A DNA stretch of 54,846 nt, taken from positions 1 to 54,846 of the forward strand of contig JAIVFH010000184.1 in assembly GCA_025765595.1 (NCBI GenBank), read 5' to 3'. Shown piece by piece: positions 21,323 to 32,748 of the stretch (position 1 is the first letter of the stretch; every line of letters starts with the position of its first letter). This DNA comes from Obelidium mucronatum. Lineage: Eukaryota; Chytridiomycota; Chytridiomycetes; Chytridiales; Chytriomycetaceae. Made by a program: the position numbers and the translations under genes. Under the pieces are notes generated by a model, which worked only from the letters and a program-made list of their open reading frames with translations, had not been told where the DNA came from and made no database searches.

Positions 21323-22516
21323 CTACTCAGTAATTTCTGATGGATCTGCATGATCAATGTCTTCTTGCTCTCCGATTCTTGCAAAGTATCTGCGACTTTC
21401 TTCTGTTTCTGTTGGGCTTAACGCATGGCTCTGATCTTGAATGACAACGCGAACAATTTTAGCATCGTGAATTACCGCTTCTAATGAGTGGATATCTGCA
21501 TCAAGCGAATTGCGAGTCCTCTTCATCCCAACAAGAACGCGCTCCATGTTTACTATATTTCGAGTTGATGCGTTCAAGGCAACGGCATTAGCTTGAATAT
21601 TTACCAAGTTCTGGTGATCTGATGCAGATGCTGCGCGACGAAACAGTTGCATTAAATGAAGTGGGGGGGCACTATTTACACGCTGCTCAAGATGTTGAGC
21701 TCCGTCTGCAAGACAATAGTTTGCAAAAATACCCCAATTGGCTTCATGAGTTGCGTAATTCATTGAATGAAGTTCTTTCAATCTTGCAACAGTATCACGA
21801 TGGAGGCTTTCAGTAGCAGCACCGGCACGATCTGCTGCAGCAAAATCTAAGACAGCTTTCTTGATCTTGAGAAACACAGGCTTTCCGGATGACGTCACTG
21901 AGTACTTAAGAACAGCAAACGTAACGGTTTTATCTTTCCAGTTTTGCATCATTGCAGTTGTCACAGATGATGGCTTCTTCTTGACACCTTTTGCAGACGA
22001 CGGTGGCGTTAGAATAGCAAACCGATCCAGATCCGCGAGTAATACATCTTGTTTTTCCTTTCCGAAAGAGTAAACTCCATCAGTATCAATGACTTCACGC
22101 TCAATCAGAGTCTTGGTCTTTGAAAATAGAAACTCCAGGAACTCTGCAACTGAGGAAACAACGACGTCGTGAGTTCCCTTGTTTATCCCAGTTGTAGTCT
22201 GCGAAGTGTAATCCAAGAGCTTCATTTCTAATTTGAAGTTAAACAGCCCAATTGTTGGCGGAAGAGGCGGTGGTGTGGAGTCAAGATCATCGACAACGGT
22301 TGCTGCAGGCCTAAGGGGCAATTGGGTACTACGACCGAGCGCTTCTACTATAGGCTCGTGACTTTGGGGTTGTATTTGAGGAGAGGTGGGTGGTTCTGAT
22401 GGTGACGCTGTTCGGACACGGACTTGACGACGTGGCGACGCTGGAAAACGCTCCCCAGCAATAGGAGCTGGACTGGAAGTCATTACAATACTGTCTAAAT
22501 CGCTTTCTGACTCCAT
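21323..22516 (-). CDS. Transposon-borne accessory protein of unknown function
   Basis: A 397-residue intact frame from the ATG at 22516, just inside the right inverted repeat, convergent with the transposase. The first ~85 residues are Pro/Ser-rich and likely disordered. The middle has a globular-looking region around LFNFKLEMKLLDYTSQ and VYSFGKEKQDVLLADLDRF, a Lys-rich patch (KGVKKK), then KPVFLKIKKAVLDFA. The last ~150 residues are helical and charged. I see no catalytic motif, zinc finger or helix-turn-helix that I can name. Position suggests a role in DNA binding, targeting or control of transposition; that is inference. Confidence 0.7.
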   Translation of the reverse strand: MESESDLDSIVMTSSPAPIAGERFPASPRRQVRVRTASPSEPPTSPQIQPQSHEPIVEALGRSTQLPLRPAATVVDDLDSTPPPLPPTIGLFNFKLEMKLLDYTSQTTTGINKGTHDVVVSSVAEFLEFLFSKTKTLIEREVIDTDGVYSFGKEKQDVLLADLDRFAILTPPSSAKGVKKKPSSVTTAMMQNWKDKTVTFAVLKYSVTSSGKPVFLKIKKAVLDFAAADRAGAATESLHRDTVARLKELHSMNYATHEANWGIFANYCLADGAQHLEQRVNSAPPLHLMQLFRRAASASDHQNLVNIQANAVALNASTRNIVNMERVLVGMKRTRNSLDADIHSLEAVIHDAKIVRVVIQDQSHALSPTETEESRRYFARIGEQEDIDHADPSEITE

Positions 22517-22534
22517 GTGTGGTTCATGAAACTG

Positions 22535-22742
22535 TATCTAAACTCAAAAGATTGCAGAGCGTCATTCAAAACCGCATTTTGATGCTTCAAGATGAATATA
22601 ATACCTTTTCGATCAACTTGTGCACACAAGGATGGATGGTGCTGGTGGTGTTGGCGAAGCGGAGGTTGAGTGCCAACTATTTTTGTTCCGTCAACGAAAT
22701 GGCAATTTCTCCAATTTTGGATTGGACGCACAATAATATAGG
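22535..22742 (-). repeat. Right terminal inverted repeat of the transposon
   Basis: Inverted partner of 19993-20200. It lies directly upstream of the accessory gene start (22516, minus) on its inner side and of the NFX1-type gene (22788, plus) on its outer side. Confidence 0.7.
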
Positions 22743-22787
22743 TAAATATTAAAAATACTATTTTTTTCAGGTTCATTCTAATTGGAG

Positions 22788-25700
22788 ATGAATGAAGCGG
22801 ACGTCGACGACGCCATCGAGTGCCTCGTGTGCCTCGCGGTGGTGCTGCCGCCGCCGGCGTCCTCGACGGGCGTCTTCAGCTGCGGGGTGTGCCGCGTGCC
22901 GCTGCACGCCGAGTGCGCGCGCGCGTGGGCGGCGGCGGCCGGCGCGGGGTTCCGCTGCCCGGCGTGCAACTCGGCCGCCGCCGCCGCCGCCGCCGCCGAA
23001 GCGCCGCCGGCGTGTTTCTGCGGCAAGACGCTGTTTGCGGCGCTGACCGCCGCCGAGCGCGCGCGCAACGCGTGCGCCAACTCGTGCGGCCGCGTGCGCG
23101 CAAACCCGCTGTGGTGTCCGCATCCGTGCGCGCGCCAGTGCCACAAAGGCCAGTGTCCGCCGTGCGCGCGTCTGAAGACGGCGCTGTGCCCCTGCGGGAA
23201 GACTCGCTGCCAGCTGCGCTGCGGGACGAAGCCAGTGCGCGTCGAGTGTCCGCACGTCTGCCCAAAGAACCTCAACTGCGCTGTCCACGCCTGCCAGAAG
23301 CTGTGCCACGAGGGCGAATGCGATCAGTGCGAGGAGTTTGTCGAATGCACTTGCTTCTGCGGAAAGTCGGACCGCGTCGAAAAGTGCGGGACTGGAGTTC
23401 TTGTGACTGTCGGCAACGTCTTGGTTCAGAAATTTTGTTGCCAAAGCGTTTGCGGAAAAGATCTGGGCTGCGGGAATCATCAATGCGCAAAAAAGTGTCA
23501 TCAGGGCGACTGCGGTCCTTGCTTGAAATCCGCCGCCCATGTCAAATCGTGCGCTTGCGGGAAAACAAAACTGTCCGCATTGAATGTCGTTCGCGTAAAT
23601 TGCACTGATCCGATCCCTGTATGCGACTTGGTTTGCGAGAAAGCTCTTTTATGTGGGCACAAATGTCTTGCAAAGTGTCACCCAGACTCAGAACCTTGTA
23701 CTTGCTTGGGCGAAATTACGATATCGTGTGATTGCAGAAAGCACAAAGAGCAGATTCGTTGCCGCGACTTGGTGGTGGAAGATGATGGTCACGTTCGAAA
23801 AAGCTTCAAATGCAACAGTATCTGCAAAACGCTGAGAAGCTGTGGACAACATGAATGTGCTACCCGGTGCTGTGTAATTAGGGGGGATTCTCTGATACAC
23901 GCATGCCCTTTACCGTGCAATCGACCGCTCTCTTGTGGAAATCATCGATGTCAGGTTTGCTCTCACGATACTCTCGAAATATTCACCTATTAAATTAAAG
24001 ATAAATGCCTTCTTAGGCAAACTGTCATTCTGGAAAATGCGGTCGCTGTATCGAGGCTTCATTTGACGAGATATCTTGCAATTGTGGGCAAACCTCCTTG
24101 ATTCCGCCCATTCCCTGTGGAACCAAGCGTACCATCTCGTGTCCCAGAAAGTGCCAAATGCCTTCAGGTCCATGCGGTCATACCGTAAGCCATTCTTGCC
24201 ATTCCGGTCCCTGCCCACCGTGTGAATCACTGGTTTCTCTGAACTGCTTCGGGAATCACCAAGTTCGAAGCTTTCCATGTCATCAAGTACTATCCAGCAC
24301 TGGTTCTCAAATTATGAAAAGCTTTTCCTGTAATTTACCTTGCGGAACCCGACTCGCTAAATGTCATCATACCTGTATCACGCCTTGTCATGAGCATGAC
24401 CCAATTCTCGATGAACAGGGAAAATGCACCCAATTGTGCAATTTAAATATATCTGCATGTCCCAATGGACATCAATGCAAGCTGCCGTGCTCTCATGAAG
24501 GCTCCTGTTCCCCCAGCCAACAGGCAAACATTCACAACCACTGCACCGCAGATATGATTCTCAGCTGCACTTGTGGATCTCTTGTGGCATTGCAAACCCA
24601 ATGTTGCGCCGTGGGCGCTTTAAAATTCAGAATAATTTCTTTTGGGATTGGATCCAGAAAGAACGAAATCCGAGTGGACTGCAGCATATCCTCCTCGCCC
24701 GCCTGTGTAGATGCACGTAAACGAAAACAAATTAAGGAGTCTCTTTCGGCCCGCTCTATAAGCCTTGCGAAGAGCGCCGAGTTGGGGTATTTTGACGTAG
24801 CCACTGGGAGAATAATGCCCTCCAAACAGCAATCATCTCAACTTGCCATTCGAATGGCGCAAGACGCGATTCAAAGTGAAGGCGCTGGGGCGTTCAATGG
24901 GTTGTGGTTTGTTGGTGTCCCCAGCTCATCTGAATTGGGTCGGCGAGAGATTGCGAGTTTTGTTTCAAAGAACATGCAGCAACCAGCGGCTTTTGAGTTT
25001 CTGAGTCCAGGAGCAAACAGCAACGCTAGCGGCAGCAGCAGCAGCAGTGGGAATAAGAATGCTCCACCTGAATACCCCAAATCGATCCAACAGGATATGA
25101 AGGCACGGAAACAAGGATCACAGAACCTCCCATCCGCATCGATTCCTGGAGTCGAATCAATCATTCCGTCCCACGCGGACTCATGTCGAGATTATATAAT
25201 CTGGTTTGTTGGCGGTCGCTGCTTGACGAGTGTGGAACTGAGGGACCTATGTGGCGGGCGAGAGGCATGGATTGTTCCGTTATTTCTTGGAGAGCGGGTG
25301 AATGATAGAACGCCCGTTCCTGTTTTGGAGAATGCGAGTAAGGAGGAGGAGGACAAGGATGTACCGGATGACGAATCGGTTCCTATACAACAACCAGTGA
25401 ATATCTTTCAAGTTTTGGATGATTCCGCCGGCGCCACGGCTGTTCCGATAGGTGCTCATGAGGAAGAAGAGGAAGAGGAAGACGTGGCACTAGATGAATC
25501 CTTGGTGGCCGAAGCAAAAGAACTGGCAGCCGCAAAGAAAAACAAGAAGAAAAAGAAAAAGTCCAAAGCTGCTGAACAAGAAGAAGCGCTCGTTGAGAAA
25601 GCTGTGGAAAAGATTGTGGATCCAAAAGTCCAGGCGAAAGCTGCGAATTTGTGTGGTTTCTCTGGGTGCAAAGAAAAGCTTGTAAGGACGCGTTTCGACC

Positions 25701-26065
25701 TTGTTTGGCTCGTATTTTACTTTTCTTTCTTTCTAAACAAGATTTGTTCATTAGGGGGTTCTGGCGCAATATTGCATGTACTGTGACGTAAGTGTTTGGT
25801 TTTTGTTTTCCTGATGATTGTTTTTGGCTGACGGTGTTGCCTGTAGCGTAAATACTGCATGGCGCACCGGTTTCCTGAAGTACATTCAGAAAAATGCGGC
25901 GCCGAAAAGAAAAAGTCATCTCAAAACTCTTTCAAGAATGACGCCAAGCTTGGAATCGCGATTGGTAAAAAGGAAACACAAGGAGGAAAGAGCGGTAGTC
26001 TTGCGAAAGAGCGCGAGGATGCAAAGAAAAGACTTGCTGAAAAGATAAAGAATGCGCGGAAGTAA
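22788..26065 (+). CDS. NFX1-type zinc-finger protein with N-terminal RING-like and C-terminal AN1 finger
   Basis: About 1027 residues in four exons (22788-23954, 24017-25681, 25755-25787, 25847-26065; all phase 0). An N-terminal RING/PHD-like cluster (ECLVC...CGVC...CRCPAC) is followed by many NFX1 fingers, for example CPHPCARQCHKGQCPPC, CGNHQCAKKCHQGDCGPC and CHHTCITPCHEHDP. A region near residues 590-720 occupies the place of the R3H domain of FAP1/NFX1. A long acidic-then-Lys-rich linker follows. The end is an AN1-type finger (CGFSGC...CMYCDRKYCMAHR...HSEKC), split over exons 2-4, then a basic tail. RING plus NFX1 fingers suggests a ubiquitin ligase or transcription/translation regulator related to FAP1; the AN1 finger suggests ubiquitin or proteasome contact. 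ATG at 22788 precedes the first Cys cluster. The first 500 bases are strongly GC-rich. Confidence 0.88.
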
Positions 26066-26288
26066 CTTGAATAAATTGGTAGACGTATGACCGAAAATCG
26101 AGTTAAAATGACTTGGATTCTGTGTGTTTCGGTGTGACAGTTGCCGCAGTTAGACCTTAAACGACCGATACATAAAACTCAGTAAAGAAAGAAGAGATAA
26201 TTATTTGCCAATAGTTGTCATCTTTATTTTGATGTTTTCCCACAAATTAAGTAAAATGTACAAAAGAGTTATTTTTTTTCCAACCCAT

Positions 26289-27306
<1,018 letters not shown>

Positions 27307-27599
27307 GCGCTCATATGTCATTGAGTCTCTGTATTTGCTGGTGCTCTTGCTCATTTACATCAAAAGCTACTGTGTTGTATAAAATAATAATAAACTGGGA
27401 TCTTAAGTTGCTCTATAATTTGATTTTTCTATTGGCGCCCATTTTATTGATTGTTGTTTGTTGGCCGTTGGACATCAGGTTCAATGACCGAAAGCACTCA
27501 ATGGTTCTCAGACACTTTTACGTTTTTTTGATTGGCTTACAGGTTCGAAAAAAAACTGTATATAATGTATACTGCGGATCGGCGTCCCCCCAGATAATA

Positions 27600-28152
27600 A
27601 TGCTCGGATCATTCTCAGACCGTTTCAAAAAGTGGGCAAACCAAGATGTCAACAACTTTCGTCCCCACGCAGGTCAAGTTGCCTCTCCAATTCTAGGTAG
27701 CCCCTTCATCCCACTTCCTGGTCAGCCAATCACAGATGTTGCCGTTGTTGGCTTGAACCAAGTCGTCCCACTGGCCTTGCATGATTGCAGAGTCCGGCCT
27801 AAAGGAGCCATCGCCGATACCATCATCGACCATGCTACCAGAATCGATCTGGAGGCGCCACCAGTTGATGTGGTTTATCGCATTGTTGACATGATCCGTG
27901 CCAACCCGATTATGGGTGCCATGGAAGCAGCCGAAGCCATCTATTCAGACAGTCATGGTTTGTACGAAAAAAAAAAAAAAAAAAAAAAACTTTTCCCCCA
28001 TTTTATGATTCGTTGACAACTGAATAGCGCGAGTGCACCACACGCTGATCGTCCTTGACGTCCTCTACAGGAACTGCGGCATCAACTTTGTTCACTCTGT
28101 TGCATTATATGCTGACTTGATTTTCAACTTTTGTTCCAACAAGATATATAGG

Positions 28153-28192
<40 letters not shown>

Positions 28193-28604
28193 ATGATACG
28201 ATTATAAAAACCATCGAAAAAGGTTTTCTTTTTTAACCCTCCTATTTTTTTCAGAAAGTATCGCAAAGCAATTTGGAGCTTTTTCTCGAAATGATTGCTG
28301 CATGGCAGACAGTTCCCATCGACTTCTCCAGTAAGTAAAGACCATAATTGTGTCCTATCTATTTTAACCCTTTTATTTTTTCATAGTCCCGGTGCCACCA
28401 TTGTGGATGATCATGGACATGGACGCTGTCAAGAAGATGCAATTCGTGTTTTTGGAGTTGAGAAAGAAGGGGTACCCTTTCTCTGCAAAGGCGCTCGTCA
28501 ATCTTCCCGAAACTGGAAACACTACAGGAACTCAGTTCAAAAATCTTTTTCGATATGGAAAAATTCTCGGAGCCAGTACTTACAAGCCTCACGTCAAAGG
28601 CTAA
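27600..28604 (+). CDS. VHS-domain protein
   Basis: About 240 residues in four exons (27600-27957, 28028-28098, 28255-28330, 28387-28604). Exons 1-3 encode a VHS-like superhelix: IADTIIDHATRIDLEAPPVD, then EAAEAIYSDSH, then TLIVLDVLYRNCGINFVHS and KVSQSNLELFLEMIAAW, matching the helices in which VHS domains carry the LLD-x-x-x-x-NCG motif. VHS proteins act in endosomal and actin-linked membrane traffic (ESCRT-0, GGA, LSB5 types). No UIM, GAT or SH3 domain follows; the last 80 residues are unfamiliar. Two introns contain long poly(A) tracts. The exact end of exon 2 is my best guess, chosen because it keeps phase and the family pattern. Confidence 0.65.
27967..27990 (+). repeat. Poly(A) tract, about 24 bases, in intron 1 of the VHS gene
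   Basis: Uninterrupted A run directly after the splice donor region. Confidence 0.85.
28153..28191 (+). repeat. Poly(A) tract, 39 bases, in intron 2 of the VHS gene
   Basis: Uninterrupted A run in the sense strand of the intron. Like the run at 5591-5630 it is far longer than other homopolymers in the window. Confidence 0.9.
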
Positions 28605-28827
28605 CTAACATGCAGAAAAGAAAATTAAAACCCATTTTATTTCCAACTGCCTTCAATTTTCTAACATTTGTATGACATTTGGAGACATTTGGTTTTTCCC
28701 ATCATGTGCAATGTGGTTTCAAATTGTTAGTCAATTGTCAATCAGTAATAATAGTATTTTTAATCAATGCTTCACATTACAAACAGAAAACCCAATACAT
28801 GAAAAAACGACAACAAAAAAAAAGACT

Positions 28828-31800
28828 TCAAGCCGCGGCAGCCTTACGCATCATTTCACCCAAAGCAACTTCATCCGTTTTTCGAACGGCCATCAAAACT
28901 CGTTGGAGTTTTCTGGAAGTTTCAATCACATCCTCAGGCATACCTTTGGCAAAGCAAGAGAAAAAAATGATTCCGAAATCAGTCAAGTTTGTAAAAAAAA
29001 ATTCTTTCTTTTTTTAAAAAATCACCTGCGACACGAGCAGCTTCGATTCCATGCGAACTATCAGAAACGCCTTCTTCAATTGAATAGCAATAGGAGTATT
29101 GCCCATCCTGCAAAAATAAAGAGACAAGAAAATTAACAAACATGTGTTGAAAAGACGAAAAAAAGTATAAAGAAACAACTCAACTGGCAAAAAAGTAATC
29201 GCTGTTCGAACACATTTTGTGTTTTTCACAGAACCCCCGTCATTCCCCATTTGATATGATAAAAGAAGTGGAAGCTCATGGTAATGCGTTGCAAACAGAC
29301 ACAATGATTTGTTCACAGTCAGTAATCGGTCCAAGACCCCACATGCGATAGCGAGTCCATCTTGAGACGAAGTTCCACGGCCCACTTCATCCATTATGAT
29401 CTTGTTGGACCAGAAAAAATGGTTTACATAAACCATAAAAATAAAATAAAAACCCCCTCACCAAAGATCTTTCAGTTGCTCGTTTAACAATATCCGCTGT
29501 CTCTTCCATTTCAACCTTGAATAATAACAGAATGAATTCAATAATTTGGCAAAATGTAACTCCCTCTTTACCCTGAAAGTAGATTGATTCCCTGCCAGAT
29601 TATCACTGGATCCAACACGAGAAAACACAGCATCCATAATTCCCAGTTTGGCGTATGAAGCGGGTACATAGAGTCCGGCTTGAGCCATAATGGCAATCAA
29701 TGCACTGTAAACCGAAAAAAAAAAATCAGTCAAAATAGCAACAAACTCGGAAGTAACAAAAGGCTTACACTTGTCTCAAAAAGGTACTCTTTCCACCCAT
29801 ATTCGGTCCCGTCATAATCCAAACTCGCGTCTCAGAATCAAGCAACAAATCATTTGTCGTAAACTGTGAATAGGAAAGTTGATGAAAAATTACATCACAA
29901 CTGCAGCAGGAGTTTTTCCGTACCGAATGTGATCTGAGCAGCTGCATGTTTTCGACGACAGGATGTCTGGAGTCCTTTAATTCCATGACACGTCTGGTAA
30001 TCATTAAGAAAAGTTCAAATAAAAAAGACAATATAAAAACCCATCCGCACTCAACTCGTCTACAATTTCAGGCTTCACATATCCCCACTTTGATGCAAGA
30101 AAAGCCATCGATACTGTAACATCAAGCTCTGCAACTGCTTCTGAAGTTTGAATGATGGCCGCAGTGTGTTCGCGGATCTGGGGAGAAGCAGTTTTTTCAA
30201 AAGAAGGTATTTTTTTGTTGGGGACAGATTAACAAGACAAACCTTATCGCATGCTTCCCCAAAGACCCTAAGTTCAGCATCCGTCAGCTTCTCTAAAATT
30301 TCTTTGTGTTGTGAGGAAAGTTTCGTCCAATCCTGTAATATTATCCAGCAGAAACGACAATACAGTCAAACCACCAACTCAAACAAAACAAGAAAAAGTA
30401 GAATCCCACCTCATGCCTGTACTTTTTCTTGGATACAAGGCTCTGTCGGGGAAGGCTTTCAAAAGATTCATGGTCATCGATGGCTTGAGACCGGTTTCGA
30501 TTCACACTGACATGCGCGCCGTCTTTAGGATCGTCCAGCAGCGACACTTCAATGCCTTGAGCACAGGAAACAGAACAGAATTAAAATTCCCACAACGGCA
30601 TAACGGTGCAAAATAAAAAAATAAAAAAATAAAATAAAAAACAACAACAGTAAAACAGAAAAATTACCAAACAATTTTGTCAACCGATCCTTTAACGCTG
30701 TGATCTTTTTCTCGCAATCATTTCTTTTTTTCTTCCATACATCCACTTCTTTTGAAATCCCGTCTCCGATTTGCCCGGCTTGCCAAACACGCGATTTAAG
30801 CAACTTGCTCCCCGAATTGTACATGCCATCCCCTTCTTCGTCTTTGGCTGCTGCCGCCGCAAACAAATTTTTGTACTGCTTCACAAGCTCCATTGGTGGG
30901 TTCAATCTGTTTGTCAATTCCACAAGGACGTTTGGCACCTGCGATTCTTGGTTGTTGGTTGATGCTTGGATATGATTTTTCATGCTGGTACGAAGCTCAT
31001 CCACATGTTCAAGACTGGAGAGAAGGTTGCTCTCGTCTCTTGGTTTGGCCGAGTTGAGGTGGATTCTTTGCAAGCTTCGTTCTATATCGCGGATTTTCGA
31101 GAGTCTATCTTGGGTGGTTTGGAGCAAGAGCGAAGATGGCGGAAGGCAGTGAAATATTTCAATCAAGGATTGGCGACGTTTGATTTCAGTTATGTCTGTC
31201 GATGGTGATTCTAATTTTTTTTGGACTGCTTTAAAAAGCCGCGAAGAATCAAATAGAAACGAAAATATGTCTTACTCAAGCGGGAAGTTAAGAGACGTTC
31301 TCCCTGGGGTGTCTTTGTTTGGTTCACCTCAGCCAAAAGAGTTCCCTTTCTTTCATTGTCTCGTATCGTTTTCACAATTTCCAAGCTTGCCATTGAAGAT
31401 GGATCAATATGCATCACACACTCCTTTGCTTCACTTCCAATATTATTTTGGACTTTAAAATGCGGCTCCCTCCCACAAAACAGTTCGTTCAAATATTTGA
31501 AAAGAGAACCGGCAGCCAAAAGAGACCCGTGAGTTGCAGTTTGCCTCAGAAGCTTCATGGACTGTTTGCCAACTCCAAGAGACATTTCCAGAGCCTCTGC
31601 TGCGTAATCCTTTGCTTTTAGAGACTTTCGAATAGTATCCATTGGATCCAACCGTGATTGAATATGTTTGCAGATCTCAAAACAAGCCATTGGGTCGAGA
31701 GATGATTCTCGAAAGGTAAGTTGAACGTCATCAAGTTCTGCCTTTTCACGAATAATTCTGGAAACAAAAGGCGGCAACAGTTCTTCTGGAAGAGTGAGAA

Positions 31801-32715
31801 TTTCAGCCGGCGATATCCGAGCCAAATCGGAAGCAAGGGTGGATTCCAGCGACTCGCACACGAAAAAGTCGCCAGTGGTGATGTCAGTCCAAGAGAGACC
31901 GATTTTGACAGGGGAAGCAATAGTTTTTCGCGGTTCAACGGCAAGAGAAAGCAAGAAACAGTTTCCACGAATCGAATCACTTGCATTATCGTCTGAGGAT
32001 GAGAGGTATGGTGCGCCTTTTGTCACAATACGCGTTATTTGGCGATAAAACGTTTTACTCGGCGAGAGATGGTCCTTTCCGGCTATATTTTTTATCGATT
32101 GGAATTCAGCCAGTGTTGTCGTGGGATGCATGATGTTTCGCCAACCAACCTTGGTCGATGATTGCCACACGCATGTTTCGCGCCATCAGTTTTCCCAAAT
32201 AGCGCTCGACAGACGCCAGGGGAAAGCCGCAGCGCCTGTTTTCGCCGGAGCCGCTGATTTGCAGTTCGAGCATTGCGGCCAGGTCGTCGAGCTTGATTGA
32301 GTCCGGCAGGGTGTATTCGTACAGCTCGTAGAAGCCGCCCATCTGTTGTTTTATAACGTAAGCGATAGTTTCCAATTCCAGCGGAGAGAAGAGAAGAGAC
32401 GCGCGCCTGCACAAGCGGCACGGTGGAGGCGCCGTCGCGAGTGGCGGCGCGCAGGGCGGCGCACAGCTGGGCGACTTCGTCGCGCACCGACTGCGACTGC
32501 GACGGCGGCGAGACACGCGCCTTGGGCGGAATCAGCGGCAGCGGCGCAGGCGAAAGCGGCGGCGGCGACGCGTCGACAGTCACCGTCACGCGCAGCGACG
32601 ACGCCGCCGCCGCCGGCCGCCCGCGCTTCTTCAGCAGCCGCGTCAGCGCAGACGACGACGCCGCCGTGCGCACGTGGGCGCGGGAGGCAAGGCGCACAAG
32701 CCGCGGGCCAAGCAT
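28828..32715 (-). CDS. MSH1: Mitochondrial DNA mismatch-repair protein MSH1 (MutS homolog)
   Basis: MutS family ATPase with about 13 short introns. The N-terminus ([20 protein letters not shown]) is Arg-rich and free of acids, a mitochondrial presequence, which points to MSH1. Then come the mismatch-binding motif GGFYELY (Phe-x-Glu type), the connector and lever domains ([21 protein letters not shown]), HPVVE, Walker [15 protein letters not shown], the NQSTF and [18 protein letters not shown] segments, [13 protein letters not shown] (Walker B and signature) and ATHYHELP. It ends with a short helix-turn-helix segment and TGA at 28828. Between PLVQAR and GGFYELY (32342-32399) the frame changes: a 58-nt GTCTCT...CAACAG intron works in phase, but a slip in the CT-rich run would give a better family length. 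The first 350 bases are GC-rich. The start is 33 bp from the stop of the upstream ankyrin gene. Confidence 0.9.
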
Positions 32716-32748
32716 TTCTTGTTTTTTGTTTTTGTTTGTTTTATTTAT

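Larger units (their letters stand above)
19990..22745. mobile_element. Tc1/mariner-IS630-type DNA transposon with two convergent genes and long imperfect inverted repeats
   Basis: The ends are imperfect inverted repeats of about 200 bp. The best-conserved blocks read TTCAACTTCCGCTTTGCCAG on the left and, inverted, CTCAACCTCCGCTTCGCCAA on the right. Both outer ends begin with a TATAT...TTGTG-like sequence and lie next to TA, the usual target of this superfamily. Inside are a DD34E transposase (plus) and a 397-residue protein of unknown function (minus), whose stop codons face each other 33 bp apart. Both frames are intact, so the copy may be young and possibly active. The right end lies about 40 bp before the start codon of the NFX1-type gene. 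Exact boundaries need a second copy. Confidence 0.75.

Noticed and set aside
22773..23540. Minus-strand frame of 255 codons over the NFX1-type gene
   Set aside because: Low-complexity Arg/Ala product of GC-rich DNA; the plus strand has the Cys-rich fingers.
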